From: Physcia stellaris
Taxonomy: Eukaryota > Ascomycota > Lecanoromycetes > Caliciales > Physciaceae
Reading direction: 5' to 3'
NCBI GenBank assembly: GCA_018902385.1
Contig: JABSSW010000043.1
Span: forward strand, 62,001 to 126,000
DNA: 64,000 nucleotides
The position numbers were made by a program, and so were the translations under genes. The notes beneath the pieces are model-generated. The model saw only the letters and a program-made list of their open reading frames with translations. It searched no databases and was not told the DNA's origin. Below are positions 1 to 11,648 of this stretch, in pieces (the stretch's first letter is position 1; each line of letters opens with the position of its first letter).

Positions 1-2499
1 GTTAGTCATGGTAGAAGTATTGTGGGTAGCGGGACCGCTGACAAAGTCGAACTCGCTGGAACCAGCACTGCTGTCAGGTCCAATATGGACATTGGGTCCA
101 GGATGGGAGAAAGAAGCAGAGGCAATTGGAATATCATCATCGTAGACACCACCGGATTCATCGTCGCAGCCTCCGGCCCAAAGTGGAAGATACTTCCATT
201 CAGTGTCGTTAAGGCAGCTTAGAACGTCGAGAAGCTGGATATTATGCATATCTCTGTCCACGTTGGATAACATACGTGTGGCTACGCTTTGAAGATGGGT
301 CTCGACTTCGGAGAAAAGCTGAACCAGATCGAAACGGCGATCTTCATCGACTATCGGTTCGATGAGGGCTTGATTCTTCATTTGTGACGACATGACCGAA
401 GCGTTTGGAAGGCATATTTTCGAGGCTAGAGATGTACGTAGATCTCCTACATGGTTTGCCAGCAAAAATAAGTCTCTCCTGGGCACTACCTCGAATACTG
501 CATTATCGCGAAGTTCTTGCTCAGCAGTACTTGGTGTTTCAAGCGGTACGTGAGTCTCTGATGCCGAACCAACAGACACATTCGATACTTCATAGGATAC
601 AGAGCGAGAGCGTAGGAGGTGCCAGAAACCTCGAGTCAGGATGCGCTCGCGTGGTATCAGCGCGTTCCACACTACTCTTTGGTCCTTGCTGGGAAATAAG
701 GAGTTTGTTCGAAGGTAGTCCCAATCACGCCAGTTGTGAGCGTCTAGGAGCCAGTCAAGGTAAAGGAGACGGAAAACCCTACCACGGTAGTACCTCCTCA
801 GAGTGGTCTGAAGCAAGCCGATAGCTGTGTCGTATTGGTCGAAGTTGCCAGGCATGGAGGTTACGGGGCGCAAACTCGACAATTTCTTGAATTCAGGGAT
901 ATTTTCGAGCCATTCCGTGCTGACAAGGTTCTCAAATTCAGCATTGACGCGTTCGATAAAGGCTTTGCTCGCATATTCAATACGTGTTCGGTAGCTCTCA
1001 GGAATCACATCCTCCCTCTTTCGGCCATGCATGGTGGTAGCTAGGTTCCCACAACGGTTACGGCACAGAGATTCCAAAGCCTCTTCAGCGACCAGGATCG
1101 CAAAAGCATCGCGACACATGTTGTGGCACTTTAGTATATCTGCAATCTTTAGGCTCACTTCGGGAAGAATCTCAAGAAAGTAGGAGTTTTGGCCTGTGTA
1201 AACCCAGCTGACAACGTAATCGAGAAGTAGAGGACTGTCTATTTCGAGAGACTTGGCTACCACACACATCGTCCAGACCTTGGCAGCCGAATCCAAGCCT
1301 GGATCAAATCCAGCTACAGTGCGTAGGACACGAACAATGGCTGATCTATGTCGTATGGGGCTGTATTGAAGCGGAAGTTCCATGGAGTCCTCGTAATATT
1401 TGCGAAGTCGCTGCGTCTGCTCCTCGAAATTGCTGATACTTTGTAAGGCCACGAGTTCTTTCTGGTCCCCTTCACTGCTTGTGGCATTTGTGTTCGTGGA
1501 AATGTATTCGTCCTGTCCGCCTATGAGAGTATTCGAGATCGCCCAGAGATTTCCTGCAATCGACCACTTTCGAACACCGTCGGAGCAGTACAGTTCACTC
1601 AGTAGATGTGCCGCATCATCACCCTCGGTCGCAGGAGTGAGATCAAGCACATATTTAATGTTTGGAGGCAACTGTCCTACCAAACCACGGCGGCGCACGA
1701 CACGGTGTTGGGCGGTCGGGCCCCTGCGTGAATCCCGGAATTAGCGTTCACCTCAAAATGAAAAACTCACGGGTTGCGACAGGTCGCAACTGTACGGAAG
1801 GGGAAAGGAGGCTCCAGCCACTACTCACAAGGCTTTGTTCAAGACTGCGGAGTTGAGGGAATACAGAGTAGAGCTCTTCATAATCATGGGAATTTCGAAG
1901 CGGCTTCTATATACATTGTAAGAATCGTAGTCCTGTTCGGGCTGCTTTGATGGCGGGTCTATGTAGACGTAGGTGTCGCCGTCTGGCTCGTTGACCGGGT
2001 GCAGCCGGAGGGCTAGCTCAAGATCCATATCCCTGATGATATCCTGGATAGTAGCAGGCGCTTTAGAAGGATCAGATAGCTCCTCACTGGCCTGTGCTTT
2101 CCCTGTCATACGCACTTTCGGTGGTCCGGTAGTCTGAGGTAAAGGCGGTTCAGAAGGGCGTGAGGTTTCTGCGCGCTTGTTCTTGTCAATAGACGTGGTA
2201 GTAGTTTTGGTAATAAAACCTGGTTGCTCGAGTCCAGCGGCTTCCAGCGACTGTCGCATACTCGTAGCCTTACACAGTCCCGGAGAATCTTTATAAACAG
2301 CAGCTGCACTCAGAGCCTCGATCTGACGTGCACGTGTCCGCCGTTGTGATTCCGTGGCTGGAGTCCAATCAGCAGAATGCACATAAGTTGCCGTCAACTG
2401 AGGGGTGTCGAGCGACGCAGCGATTGCATTTGCGATATCCTCATCCTCAACATCGCGAATACCTTGCGTGAACTGACTCGCCTCAGGTATTCTGGGCAT
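1..2499 (-). CDS. UIM-containing fungal protein, C-terminus cut by window edge
   Basis: Two exons are visible on the minus strand: 1829-2499 and 1-1723, the second still open at the left edge. The intron (1724-1828) has donor GTGAGT and acceptor CACGCAG, and joining TT with G keeps the frame. At least 797 residues are encoded. I chose the ATG at 2499; one in-frame ATG lies upstream at 2535. Near the N-terminus DEDIANAIAASLDT fits a ubiquitin-interacting motif (acidic patch, Ala, Ser). The next ~180 residues are polar and low in complexity. The second exon is a helical region rich in Leu and Trp that I do not recognise. The N-terminal motif suggests ubiquitin binding; the rest is uncharacterised. 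The gene is sure, the function is not. Confidence 0.8.
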
Positions 2500-3833
2500 G
2501 ACTCTTGAAACTTCCAGGCTCGAGCAGCAACTCACTCTCTCTACCAGTATTAAGAGATGACTCCTTCACTCAAGTTGAGTTCATCTATGCGACGATGCTT
2601 CAGTATCATCCGGTCACAAGTGAGTTTCAAACCCCCAAGCATGTTAAAGCACACCAGTACAAGAGGACTTTTTGCATATGAGAGGTTCCAATTTCTCTTG
2701 TTTTACATACCCCATTGGCAATTTGACAGGCGACGTTGTTTTGTAAAAAGTCAGCCTGAGGGGTGGATATGAGAGCTGATGCCTGCGGCTATGCTATGCA
2801 AGAAGCCGCTTTCACAAATCTCATTGGATAGAAGAAAATCATACTATACCTCCCTCTCACAATGAAAGTTCACCAACCTTCACATCTCTGCCTTATCCCA
2901 TGGTCTGGTGATAAGTGGTGCTTATTTTTAGGATCCACCGAGAGATCTACGATTACCCGGCTTCGGGCGGAATCAGAAGATGATGTTGTCTTCATATCAC
3001 TTGCATATCGTCTTCATATCGTCTTCATATGTCTTGGGCCAAACACGGGTAAGCGTGTTATCATCTTGGCTGTATTGATGGCAATGCATTGGAGGCAAGA
3101 AGCACCACACCAGACCATGGGATAGCCTTATCTGGCATTGCCCGCTTCCTTGGCCAATATCTTCTCTCGATCATGATTCCACTGCACCGGGCCTGTTTTC
3201 CATGGTTACAGCCATCTAGGGGATTGTCTTGATTCATTTCCAAGCTCACGGTGGTCAGAATAGAGTACCCGGTACCTACATATGATAATTTGATTTGCTA
3301 GTAAGCGCCGGACATAAAGGATTTACGGATATCACCGTTAGCTGATAGCTGTATTCAGCCCTCTCTTTCCAAGCTTGCAAGCTCAATTACACCTGATGAC
3401 AATCCCCAATCTCTAGCGTCTAGCCAGCTCTCCCATTGAGTCAGAGCCCGCAAGTTCCACCCTCATTCGATTGAGCTCTAGAATCAGAAGCCTCAAGGAG
3501 CTCTTCTCCACAATGTGGGGAACCACGGAACCATTCCGGTCCCCAAACCACGAAGCACGCGACCAAGCAAAACCCCGTTCCAATCCACTTAACCCTCCCA
3601 TCCAGCTCTAGATCTAGCCATCTTGGTCTGAAACCTTCCTTTCACAATGACACATTTCATGGAAGTCCTAAAGTATCATCCCTTTTTTCCTTCCCACCCC
3701 TACTTACTGCTCCTCCCGCAATCTCAGGGCTCATGACGTCAAATCCTCAAACTCACTCCGAAAGGCATTCTTCTAGATAGCTAACAGCTCCAACAGACGC
3801 CCCTCAACCATCCCCATCGTCGCAGTCGTCAGT
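2500..3833. other. Intergenic stretch with one MITE
   Basis: I see no convincing gene here. Short open frames lack splice support or recognisable composition. The only structure is the inverted-repeat element at 2896-3122 and a run of near-tandem CTTCATATCGT units inside it. The remainder presumably holds the promoter of the minus-strand gene on the left and of the small plus-strand gene on the right. Confidence 0.5.
2896..3122. mobile_element. MITE with TA target duplication
   Basis: A 227-bp element bounded by inverted repeats starting TCCCATGGTCTGGTG, perfect for 15 bp. The match continues as TGGTGCTT after a 5-bp insertion in the left arm. It is flanked on both sides by TA (2894-2895 and 3123-3124), the duplication left by Tc1/mariner-superfamily elements. 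It encodes nothing recognisable, so it is a non-autonomous copy. No second copy was seen in the window. Confidence 0.65.
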
Positions 3834-4123
3834 ATGGGCAGCATGTACCTCGGTCTCAAGACCCGCACCGTGATGGCGCGGCAAGGGCGCGGGGACCAGG
3901 GCGAGGAGAGGAATTATCAGGTTGACACCCATCGCTCTGGTGAGTGTTGGTGTGGCTGTGAAAGATGTGGAGAATATTTTTGACGAGATAACAGGTGGTG
4001 GGGTTTAGAAGATCTCTAAACCTCCGAGGTGTTCCAGTGACGGGGGTGTTTATGAGAGGGTTTATGGGCGGAGCGAGTGCTGGATGGTACAAATATAACG
4101 GGCACTGGACGATACTGAGATGA
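3834..4123 (+). CDS. Small hypothetical protein, 63 aa, two exons
   Basis: Exons 3834-3939 and 4038-4123 join in frame (G plus TG). The donor is GTGAGT, the acceptor TTCCAG, and a CTAAAC branch-like site lies about 20 nt upstream of the acceptor. The product begins MGSMYLGLKTRTVMARQGRG and ends in MGGASAGWYKYNGHWTILR. It has a basic N-terminal half, a short Gly/Ala-rich weakly hydrophobic segment (around residues 38-50) and an aromatic tail. I do not recognise the family. Size and composition resemble small mitochondrial or membrane-associated fungal proteins, but that is a guess. The call rests on the clean splice sites and on a tail that does not look random. Confidence 0.5.
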
Positions 4124-4495
4124 GGATGATGACAAACGTGGTGGTGGTATCTGCTTCATATATACGGATGATGAAATGATGAAGCGATGATAGGATGTCT
4201 ATAATGCGGGTCGATGAAATGATCGTATGGGGACACCGCGTTGATCATGGGATTATCATACTCTGAGTCTTAGGCGTTGATTGATCAATGAGTTATTAGT
4301 ATACATTATTGAAATAATGCGTAGTTTGTCAAAAAGCTCCTCCAAATCTATGCAAATCAATGAAGATGTTGACCACCTGTGAAAAGCAACGCCACCATGC
4401 TGTGTGTAACGCTGAGCAGCAAAGGGTATCTTGCAAGAAATGAAACCACCTTCTAATGCAAATGCTGGAACTCTTGAAATGTAAACGGCCACCTC

Positions 4496-7400
4496 CTACG
4501 CTTCGGCTTCATTAGGGGCTCCTGCAGCCTCGCCCTGTAATTGCGGCTGCGGTTCATCTTTGATTTTTGGCGACTTGTTTTTGGATTTTTCCTCCTTCCT
4601 CGATCTTTTGTTCATTGGTTTGGCGAATTTGACCTCTGGCCGGTCATCGCCCGTGCTCCTCGTGTCGTCTTTTCTCCAATCCTTGACCTCCTTCAATATG
4701 TCACGGAACCCTTCTTCAAGTGTGTTCATCCTTGCTAACATCAGCTTGCCCATCCTGCGCTGGTCCTCACTTTCACCGGCAGCCTGCTGTTTGGCTCTCA
4801 TGGCACCTGAGGCGAAAGCCATCTGTGTTGCGAAGCTTGAGGGAACAGCACCGACAAAGCCTCCTCCTACAGCTTTGTTGTCGCCAAGATCAGATCCTAG
4901 ATCCATGTTCAAAGACGAGCGACGATCTCTTCCTTGATCATTAAACATTAGCATACCGGCCAAGTCAGGGGCTGACTGGAATAGATTTCGGGGTGGCAGA
5001 ATGGGTCGAGCTCGGGCTGCGCCAGGGGTTGGGCGTTTCGGCGTCCGACGACCTGCTGTTACAGGCGTTTGAGTGCCGCTCCCCGTATTCTTGGCGCTGT
5101 TACGCGCTGTAATAGCTCTGCGGCTAGGAGATGACGAAGAGTCATTGATTGGGTCAATCGGATCATAGAGAACCGTAGTAGTTGAGAAATTCCTTACGTG
5201 AGCCCCACGGTTTGGTCGATAGGCATTACTGCGAGGTTGAATTGGTTGACTGAGCGTTGGGACTTTAGGCCGACTAGATGACCAAGAAGACGACAGCTGT
5301 CGCATCCCAGTTCTACCGTTTAGAGTTCGTTGAAAGTAACCCTCGGGTTCTTCTTCTACATGTCGAGAAGGTGTCTTCTCGATACGAGGAGTGGTATCCG
5401 GTGGATCGGACAACACGTTTTCGTCGTCGTCATTGGTGACTAGTTCATCGTCTCCATCAGCGTCGGTCTGCTGTGGCATGTCCTCCATACTCATGCTTGG
5501 CATGTCACTATCTTCTCTGAATCGTAGACCTGGCTTTGTAATTCTGCTTGTCCCAAATTCCTCTGGGTCTGAAGCAATGGACATAGTGGCCTGTGTGAAG
5601 TCGCGAGAGCGCCCGGTTGGTCTTCTCCGTATTTCCAATAAAGATTGCCGATGTGCAAGCTGACGTGCCTCTAGCTTGTCTACTATTGACCTATCTTGCT
5701 CATCCGGAGGGTTGGCTGTGCCGTTTGGACCCATACTTTGCATCCAATTATTGACGACATTGCTCGTCTTCCGTCGCTCATGGCTTTTCTGTGTGTGGCG
5801 AATTGTATTGTCTCGGAAAGGCCTTCGAAAGACCTCGTCTAATGCGCGGTCCTTCTGATGGGTTGCAACCGAAGGTTCACGAAGCCGAGGGTGATGCGGA
5901 CTAAATAGATTCAAAGCGTTTCCCGGGTTCTCAAAGGCCTTTGCTTGAGTGATAGGTCGCCCCCGTTCGACAAGATCGGTTGGCTCGAAGGTCGCGTGCC
6001 TCAAAAACATACTCTCATAGCCGTATATGACGAACAGGATTGGAAAGTGAGTGATCCTATCGTCAATTCATATGTCAGCATGTTTCGTTGAGTGACAAAT
6101 CGTTTTATATGCGAAAGAAGTTATCCGTGGCTATCTCTGCCATTTGAACAGATGCCACAGGAAGAAACTCCTTCTTTGGGTAGACTTACTTGATGACAGT
6201 TCGGTTCAATCGAACGAACTTTGGGAACGGCAGCATAAAACGCAGGGGAGTGAGAATCCAGGCGACTACGTTCGTTGGTGCAACGTACGAGAACAGCGCG
6301 TCCGACTTGACCATGGAAATCGCATTGACAGCAAAGACGAACTGATGCTCCTCATTCGCATTCTGAACAATGGCCATGAATGAATTCGTAAGGACAGTAA
6401 TAAGGATCGTCACAATTAGGAAGTGACAGATGAACAAGAAAAGCGTCATCATCGCCTTTCCCAGAATATTGTAGTGTCCCCATACATCCCATGCGGCCGG
6501 CGTGTATCCCAAGAGTATCTGGAACATTTGATAAGCCACGCCGTTGGCATCATATCCATCACGACCAAAGGACAATGTAAAGGCAACGAGAAAGCCACTG
6601 CAGCTGATAACGATCAATATGAAGACGGCAGCTAGGTCCAATGCCATCATGCGAAAGGCAATCAATAGCTGTGAGAAGTAGCGGTAATGATCAAGTACAG
6701 AGAACAGTCGTGGGAACAGAAGAACTGCGTTGGCGGCGAGGAGATCGTAGGCCCTATCAGCAGTCTGATGCTTTCGTGCTTCGGGTATTAAGATACCGTA
6801 CAATCGCATGCCATAATAACACACAAGCAGGAGCAAGATCCCGAGGTCGAATGCGTTCCAGAAACTCATGATGTAGAGACTGAAACCTTGCTCATTAAAA
6901 CCCACAATTTCATCAAGCATGAAACCGGCGCTCCAGACCCAGAAAACGACTTCCAGGGCGGTGATGGTCAGAGACCTCTCAATCAAAACAGCAAGAAAGA
7001 GGCCAAGAAGCACTGCGAATGAACAAGTGGATAGGAATTGACGATACCGGGGCACTCTTAGTCGTGAGAGCTTAAACAAAGAGGCATCTCGTGGATCATA
7101 CAGAGTCACAGATCTTCGAGTGGTAACGCTCACAGGATCGAGATGGTCCCTCTGCTTAGCAGGTTGTAGGCGCTCGGGTGAGGCTTGTAAGATAGGCCCT
7201 CTGCTACCAACAGCGCCATAGCCTCTATTCTGGTTTGGTATTACTCTCTCGGGCGGTCGATGGAGGTTATCGGCAGCAGAGTGGAAGACGATGGAGCCCG
7301 CCCAAATAGCCTCGAGTTGTTGAACCACAAGAGGATGTGCCAAAAGTCGTTTGGCTTGGGCACGTATTGCAATTTCCAAGGTTGAAATTCGAGCCGCTCG

Positions 7401-8298
7401 TTGTTGAGCTTTTGATGCTTGAGGAGAATTCCAGTTGGGTCCAGGGGTGGTGTTGCCCGGTGTTTGTGGTCCGAGGCCTTGTAATGGATGAAAATCATAG
7501 GACAGTGCGTCTACGAGGGGTAATTGTCAGTGGGCGAAAGGACTCAATAGGAAGGGCAGACTGTATGTACCAATCTGTGACATTGTTAGCAAAGACACTT
7601 TGCATGACAATGGACGATATCAACCTACTAGTTCTCTTGTGCTGAACTCTTTCAAAAGCTTGATCGCGAGAAGCTCGCAAACCATAGCCCTTGTTTTACT
7701 TGCACCGCTATTGCCTGGATTCATCTGAACTTCTTTGTTGAATTGTAGACAGTTAGCCATTAGGGCGTATAGTGTGGCTCGCGAGAAATGGGACGTTCGA
7801 ATCTGCTGCTGGATAGGCTTCACAAGGAATTGAGAGACCTGAGGCGACCTCAGTTGGTCCCAAGAAAGTGTAGTTTCGCATCGTGGGGCAACAAGTGAAC
7901 GTAGGGTATGCGTTAGGTGGTAGACAGGAAGGGAATCTAACATATGCGAGGGATACGTGAGCACATGTCCAGCAGATAGATAGGAAGAGGTAACGGATAC
8001 CTAGATGAGCAGCGGAGAAAATTGGAAGCAATGGGGAAGTTTCGCCTTCCCCGTCCTCGTCTAATTCCTGGTCTTCCACATCTTCCTCGGGCTCGTCTTC
8101 ATCTTCCTCCTCATCAATTTTGACCTCTGGAGCCGGCGAAGCATCTGCATTGAAATTGGCAGCTGGTCGACGGCGTTCCTCGAGGGAGCCGCGTCTGGCG
8201 GCAACTGGAGTGGAAAGCAGGGCAGTATACGGCGAGGAAAATGGGGATCGTTCACCTCGCGGACGGCCTCTGGCACGCTTTGCGGCACTTAGAGGCAT
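4496..8298 (-). CDS. yvc1: Vacuolar TRP-type cation channel (YVC1-like)
   Basis: Four exons: 8001-8298, 7625-7936, 6190-7510 and 4496-6056, together 1163 residues. Introns are 64, 114 and 133 nt and all phases agree. The N-terminus is acidic and disordered. Residues about 100-260 hold the conserved cytosolic region (CELLAIKLLKEFSTREL, AHPLVVQQLEAIWAG). Six hydrophobic segments follow, about residues 360-620, including the pore-side stretch around LLGYTPAAWDVWG. The segment after NRTVIK continues across the last intron as ITHFPILFVIYGYE and FEPTDLVERG, typical of fungal TRP channels, so the long last exon belongs to this gene. The ~500-residue C-terminal tail is low-complexity and ends in a basic, coiled-coil-like region. 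The family releases Ca2+ and other cations from the vacuole under osmotic or mechanical stress. Confidence 0.92.
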
Positions 8299-8747
8299 GC
8301 CTGAGTCCTCGAGGGTTGCACAACAGGTCGAAGGGAGCGAGCAAGCTCCCTACGCGATGCACCCCGGATTTCTTTAATAAGAGGCGAAGACATCGGAAAC
8401 GGAACGCGACCGATAACAGATAAGGCAACGGCACGCAGCCGCATATTTAGGACACTTGCAATCAATCTAAATATCATCTGACAAGACATTTAGCTTCGAG
8501 CTGGACGAGCATGCGGTGCAATTATGCTTCTCATTGGCCAGGATTTGTATCATACCTCCGCACACCGCTATGTTTGCATCCATCTGAACCAAAGGTCCGA
8601 GCATGAGCAACCCCCACATCCCTTGAAATATTGCATTAGCCGAACGGTATGTGATGTCCATTGTGATCTGATGAAATCGTCATGTCAGGGATTATCCGTT
8701 GGGAATCCTTATCGCGACCTGCGACACTGGCTACATGCACCTTGACG
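8299..8747. other. Intergenic, presumed YVC1-like promoter
   Basis: No gene or repeat was recognised. The interval separates the start of the TRP channel gene from the left TA of the pogo-type transposon, so the transposon sits roughly 450 bp upstream of that start codon. Confidence 0.4.
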
Positions 8748-8749
8748 TA

Positions 8750-11211
8750 GAAGAATCCACCCGGTAACCGGACAAACCTAGTAACCGGACACTCTGAAGT
8801 TAGAGTCTTCGGATTTAAAGTTCTTAAGGCCGTTTGATAGGTAGATTTTATTATTGCAGAAAACGCATATTTGACTTCGAACGTTTCTACATCAATATAA
8901 CGATGACGTAATGTTTGATTTAATGATTTTATTACATGCGACTAAAAATCTTCTTTGACGTTGATCTTGACCGAACGACGAATCAATCAAATCGTTTCGT
9001 TTTTTTCTTCAACGTTCACGCTCGAGATTCTGATTACTTACTCGTATTGACAAATTCATAAATAATTTTTCTTTTCGTCGAAACGTCTGATCGTTTCGTT
9101 GATCGAGCAACGAACTTATTGTTGATCGTTGTAAAATTTTTCTTCGCAATAAATATCAACTTCGCATTATTTCTTTTTGTGAAGATTTTTTTCGCAATCT
9201 TTTTCGCAATCTCTTTCGCAAATATAATGATCAAATTTTCTCTTTTCGCAAATGATGCGACGATGACGAATTGTTTCTTTGTTGATGAAACAATGATTTT
9301 GATTTTCGCGAATTGCTGATCTTGACGATCTCACGACGAACTACTCTTTTCTCGTGAATTTTCTTTCTTGTAAAATCGAATACGTTCAAATGTATTTCAT
9401 TTAATCGTCTGCAAATCGAATTTCAATTTCAATTCAATCGTTTTTCGTCAAAAACTTCTTGATTTATGCATTGAACGTTTTGAAAAAAAAATTTTTTTCG
9501 CTTCTTTTTGAATTTCTTTTTGAATATTAAAATCATTAATTGTTCAATTTGATCGATCATTAAAATAACATTAACGAAAACATGCAACGTTGATTTGTTT
9601 ATTTTTTGAACTATTCGATCAACGTCTTTCGACATATTCAAAATCTGTTTCAAAAACTTTTTCATCTGTAAACTATTGTGAAAAATCATGACGACATTTC
9701 GAATTTCGTCGTTTGAACTGATGCAAATGATCGTGATTTCGACGAAAAAATCAAATGAACTCGAAATAATAAAAATTATCGAATAATGCGTATTCGATGA
9801 TTCGATATTCAAAATTGAATTTTCTCGATTTCGATACTTGTGTAAAATGAATTTCGAATTGAATGATTCGAAATTCGTTTTCGCATAAACGTTTTGAATA
9901 TTCGATATTGTCATTGATTTCTCGCGAATCGATTTGAAAACTTTTAAAAAATCGATTTTATCAATAACATAATCAACTTCGTATTGAGTCAATGCGTGAA
10001 AATCGTTCTTGTAAATCGTCGATAAAAAAACGAAAACGTCTACATTCAAAAATTGTAAAATGTGAATAATGTGAACAAAAAAACATAATAATATAATACG
10101 TTTTTGAACGCAAAATTCAATGATTTTCGTATTAATATGAAACGCATGTTCGTTCACAATAAATATACGATATTCGTCATCGATTGTAACAATTTTCACG
10201 TCGAAGCATATTTGTAATCAAAACAAATTTATTTCGTTGTTGATTCAATCATTTTCATTGCATGTAAAATGAACTTTTGAATAAACATCAATTCAAATCT
10301 TTTGAAATATTATTTTTTTGAAAATAATTCACGAACGAAGTTTTCGATCAATCATTGATACACATTCAATGAGAAAAATTCATTTTCGATTATCGAATTG
10401 AATAATCAATTGATTGATTTCGTGTTTTGAAATAATGATTTTCAATTTCGAAATGACGTTTTGCAAAAAATTTTTTTCGTTCATGTTGTAAATGTTGTCA
10501 TTTTTGATGTTGTACAACGTTTTGTAACGTTGAAATAAATCAAATCATTTCTCTAATATCGCAAAATTTTGTGTCATAATTCGATTTTTATTCAACGACG
10601 AAACGTATTTGCTAACGAAATGTTTATGTCGAATCATGAATTTGTGTATTCAATTGATATTTGTTGATGCGTTAACAATCGAACTAGATGACAAAAAATG
10701 ATACTTATTTAGTGAATTTTTATCATTTTTTGCAATGAGCAATTGCTCGATCATAAATCGAACATGTTGTATTCGAGCAAATCAATTTCATGATTGTAAT
10801 CGTTCGATAATCTTAATCATTATCGTTTTCTCTTCAAGTCAAATACGCTGCAATTTTTGAATTCGCTCAACTCACGAGTTTGCACTCTTGATACGATCGT
10901 TGAAAATGAATGACGAAAAATCATACTGTTTTGCAATTTTGCGTTGCGATTTGATGTTTGACTCGTTCATTCACTCGTTGTATGTCGTCTCGATTCGCTC
11001 GTTTCTGAATAATTGTGATTTCTCGTAATTGATATCGTTCACAGCTTGCTTGACGTCACTCGTAATGTGATCGAAGTCCATGATGTAATATATCAAACTC
11101 AAAACGTTGAAGAAATTGGCCGAGTTGGTCTAGGTGGAGAAAGGTGCGGAGACGATCTAACCCTAACCCTGTCCGGTTACTAGGTGTGTCCGGTTACCGG
11201 GTGGATCCTTC
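8750..11211 (-). mobile_element. Full-length pogo/Fot1-type DNA transposon, heavily C-to-T mutated
   Basis: A 2462-bp element with 42-bp terminal inverted repeats that differ at two positions. Each begins GAAGRATCCACCCGGTAACC and contains two copies of the unit GTAACCGGACA. TA is duplicated at 8748-8749 and 11212-11213, as expected for Tc1/mariner-pogo elements. The minus strand carries one transposase. The interior (about 8830-11100) is very AT-rich and almost free of CC and GG. The outer ~80 bp on the left and ~105 bp on the right, including both repeats, kept normal composition. Intact ends with a dead interior fit insertion followed by RIP-like mutation. Confidence 0.92.
9429..11081 (-). 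pseudogene. Dead pogo/Fot1 transposase
   Basis: One reading frame from the ATG at 11081 can be followed along the whole family pattern. It has an N-terminal helix-turn-helix region (ARIQHVRFMIEQLLIAKND), then KYVSSLNKNR, KTLYNIKNDNIYNMNEKNF and the C-terminal DDE region (IIEFCVQKRIILLCF, IDKIDFLKVFKSIREK). At least nine in-frame stops interrupt the first half and all are TGA; several replace conserved Trp. Two catalytic aspartates of the DDE triad are lost: the family NMDEKG reads NMNEKN, and VDGHxSH reads VNEHAFH. Both changes are G-to-A next to a G. The C-terminal 256 residues (9429-10199) remain open. The copy cannot be active. Confidence 0.88.
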
Positions 11212-11213
11212 TA

Positions 11214-11648
11214 CTCGTACAGGACTGCCTCCGAAGGATAGTATGAATTGCATGAGGCTGAGCCCAAGATGGGGTAAGCCCCAGGCTGGCCACAACCCTG
11301 CCGAGACCTGCTTATGACGGGCTGACCATCTTCATCACATCTCTATAGTGTAGTCTCTGGATTGTAGACGGGATTCCTCATTCTTCGAGTATGCTGTAGA
11401 AAAATTACACAAGCTTTCACCAGCAATCACTCGCTTCTGACAACGATGAATGCCCGAGGATAAGATGGCTGCTGAGCTAGAGATTTTCTCCTCTATGGCT
11501 TGTACGTGACTATGTGCATACCTAAAAAAAATATTTTGAAATTTGGTGTTTCCCCAAACTCGGCCTGCCGTGTGTCCACCAGGTTTAGCCAAGCCGTTTC
11601 GCTCAGTGCGATTGAAAGCGAAAATCTACCATCTGGAAAATTCCTAGC
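11214..11648. other. Intergenic between transposon and STAND-domain gene
   Basis: Composition is normal and nothing is recognised. It probably contains the promoter of the gene starting at 11649. The transposon ends about 440 bp upstream of that start. Confidence 0.4.

Noticed and set aside
4496-6010. Separate 504-residue hypothetical gene
   Set aside because: Splicing from NRTVIK into ITHFPILFVIYGYE shows that it is the last exon of the TRP channel gene.
11157-11170. Telomere-like CTAACCCTAACCCT next to the right end of the pogo element
   Set aside because: Only two units, inside a transposon and flanked by ordinary sequence; not evidence for an internal telomere.
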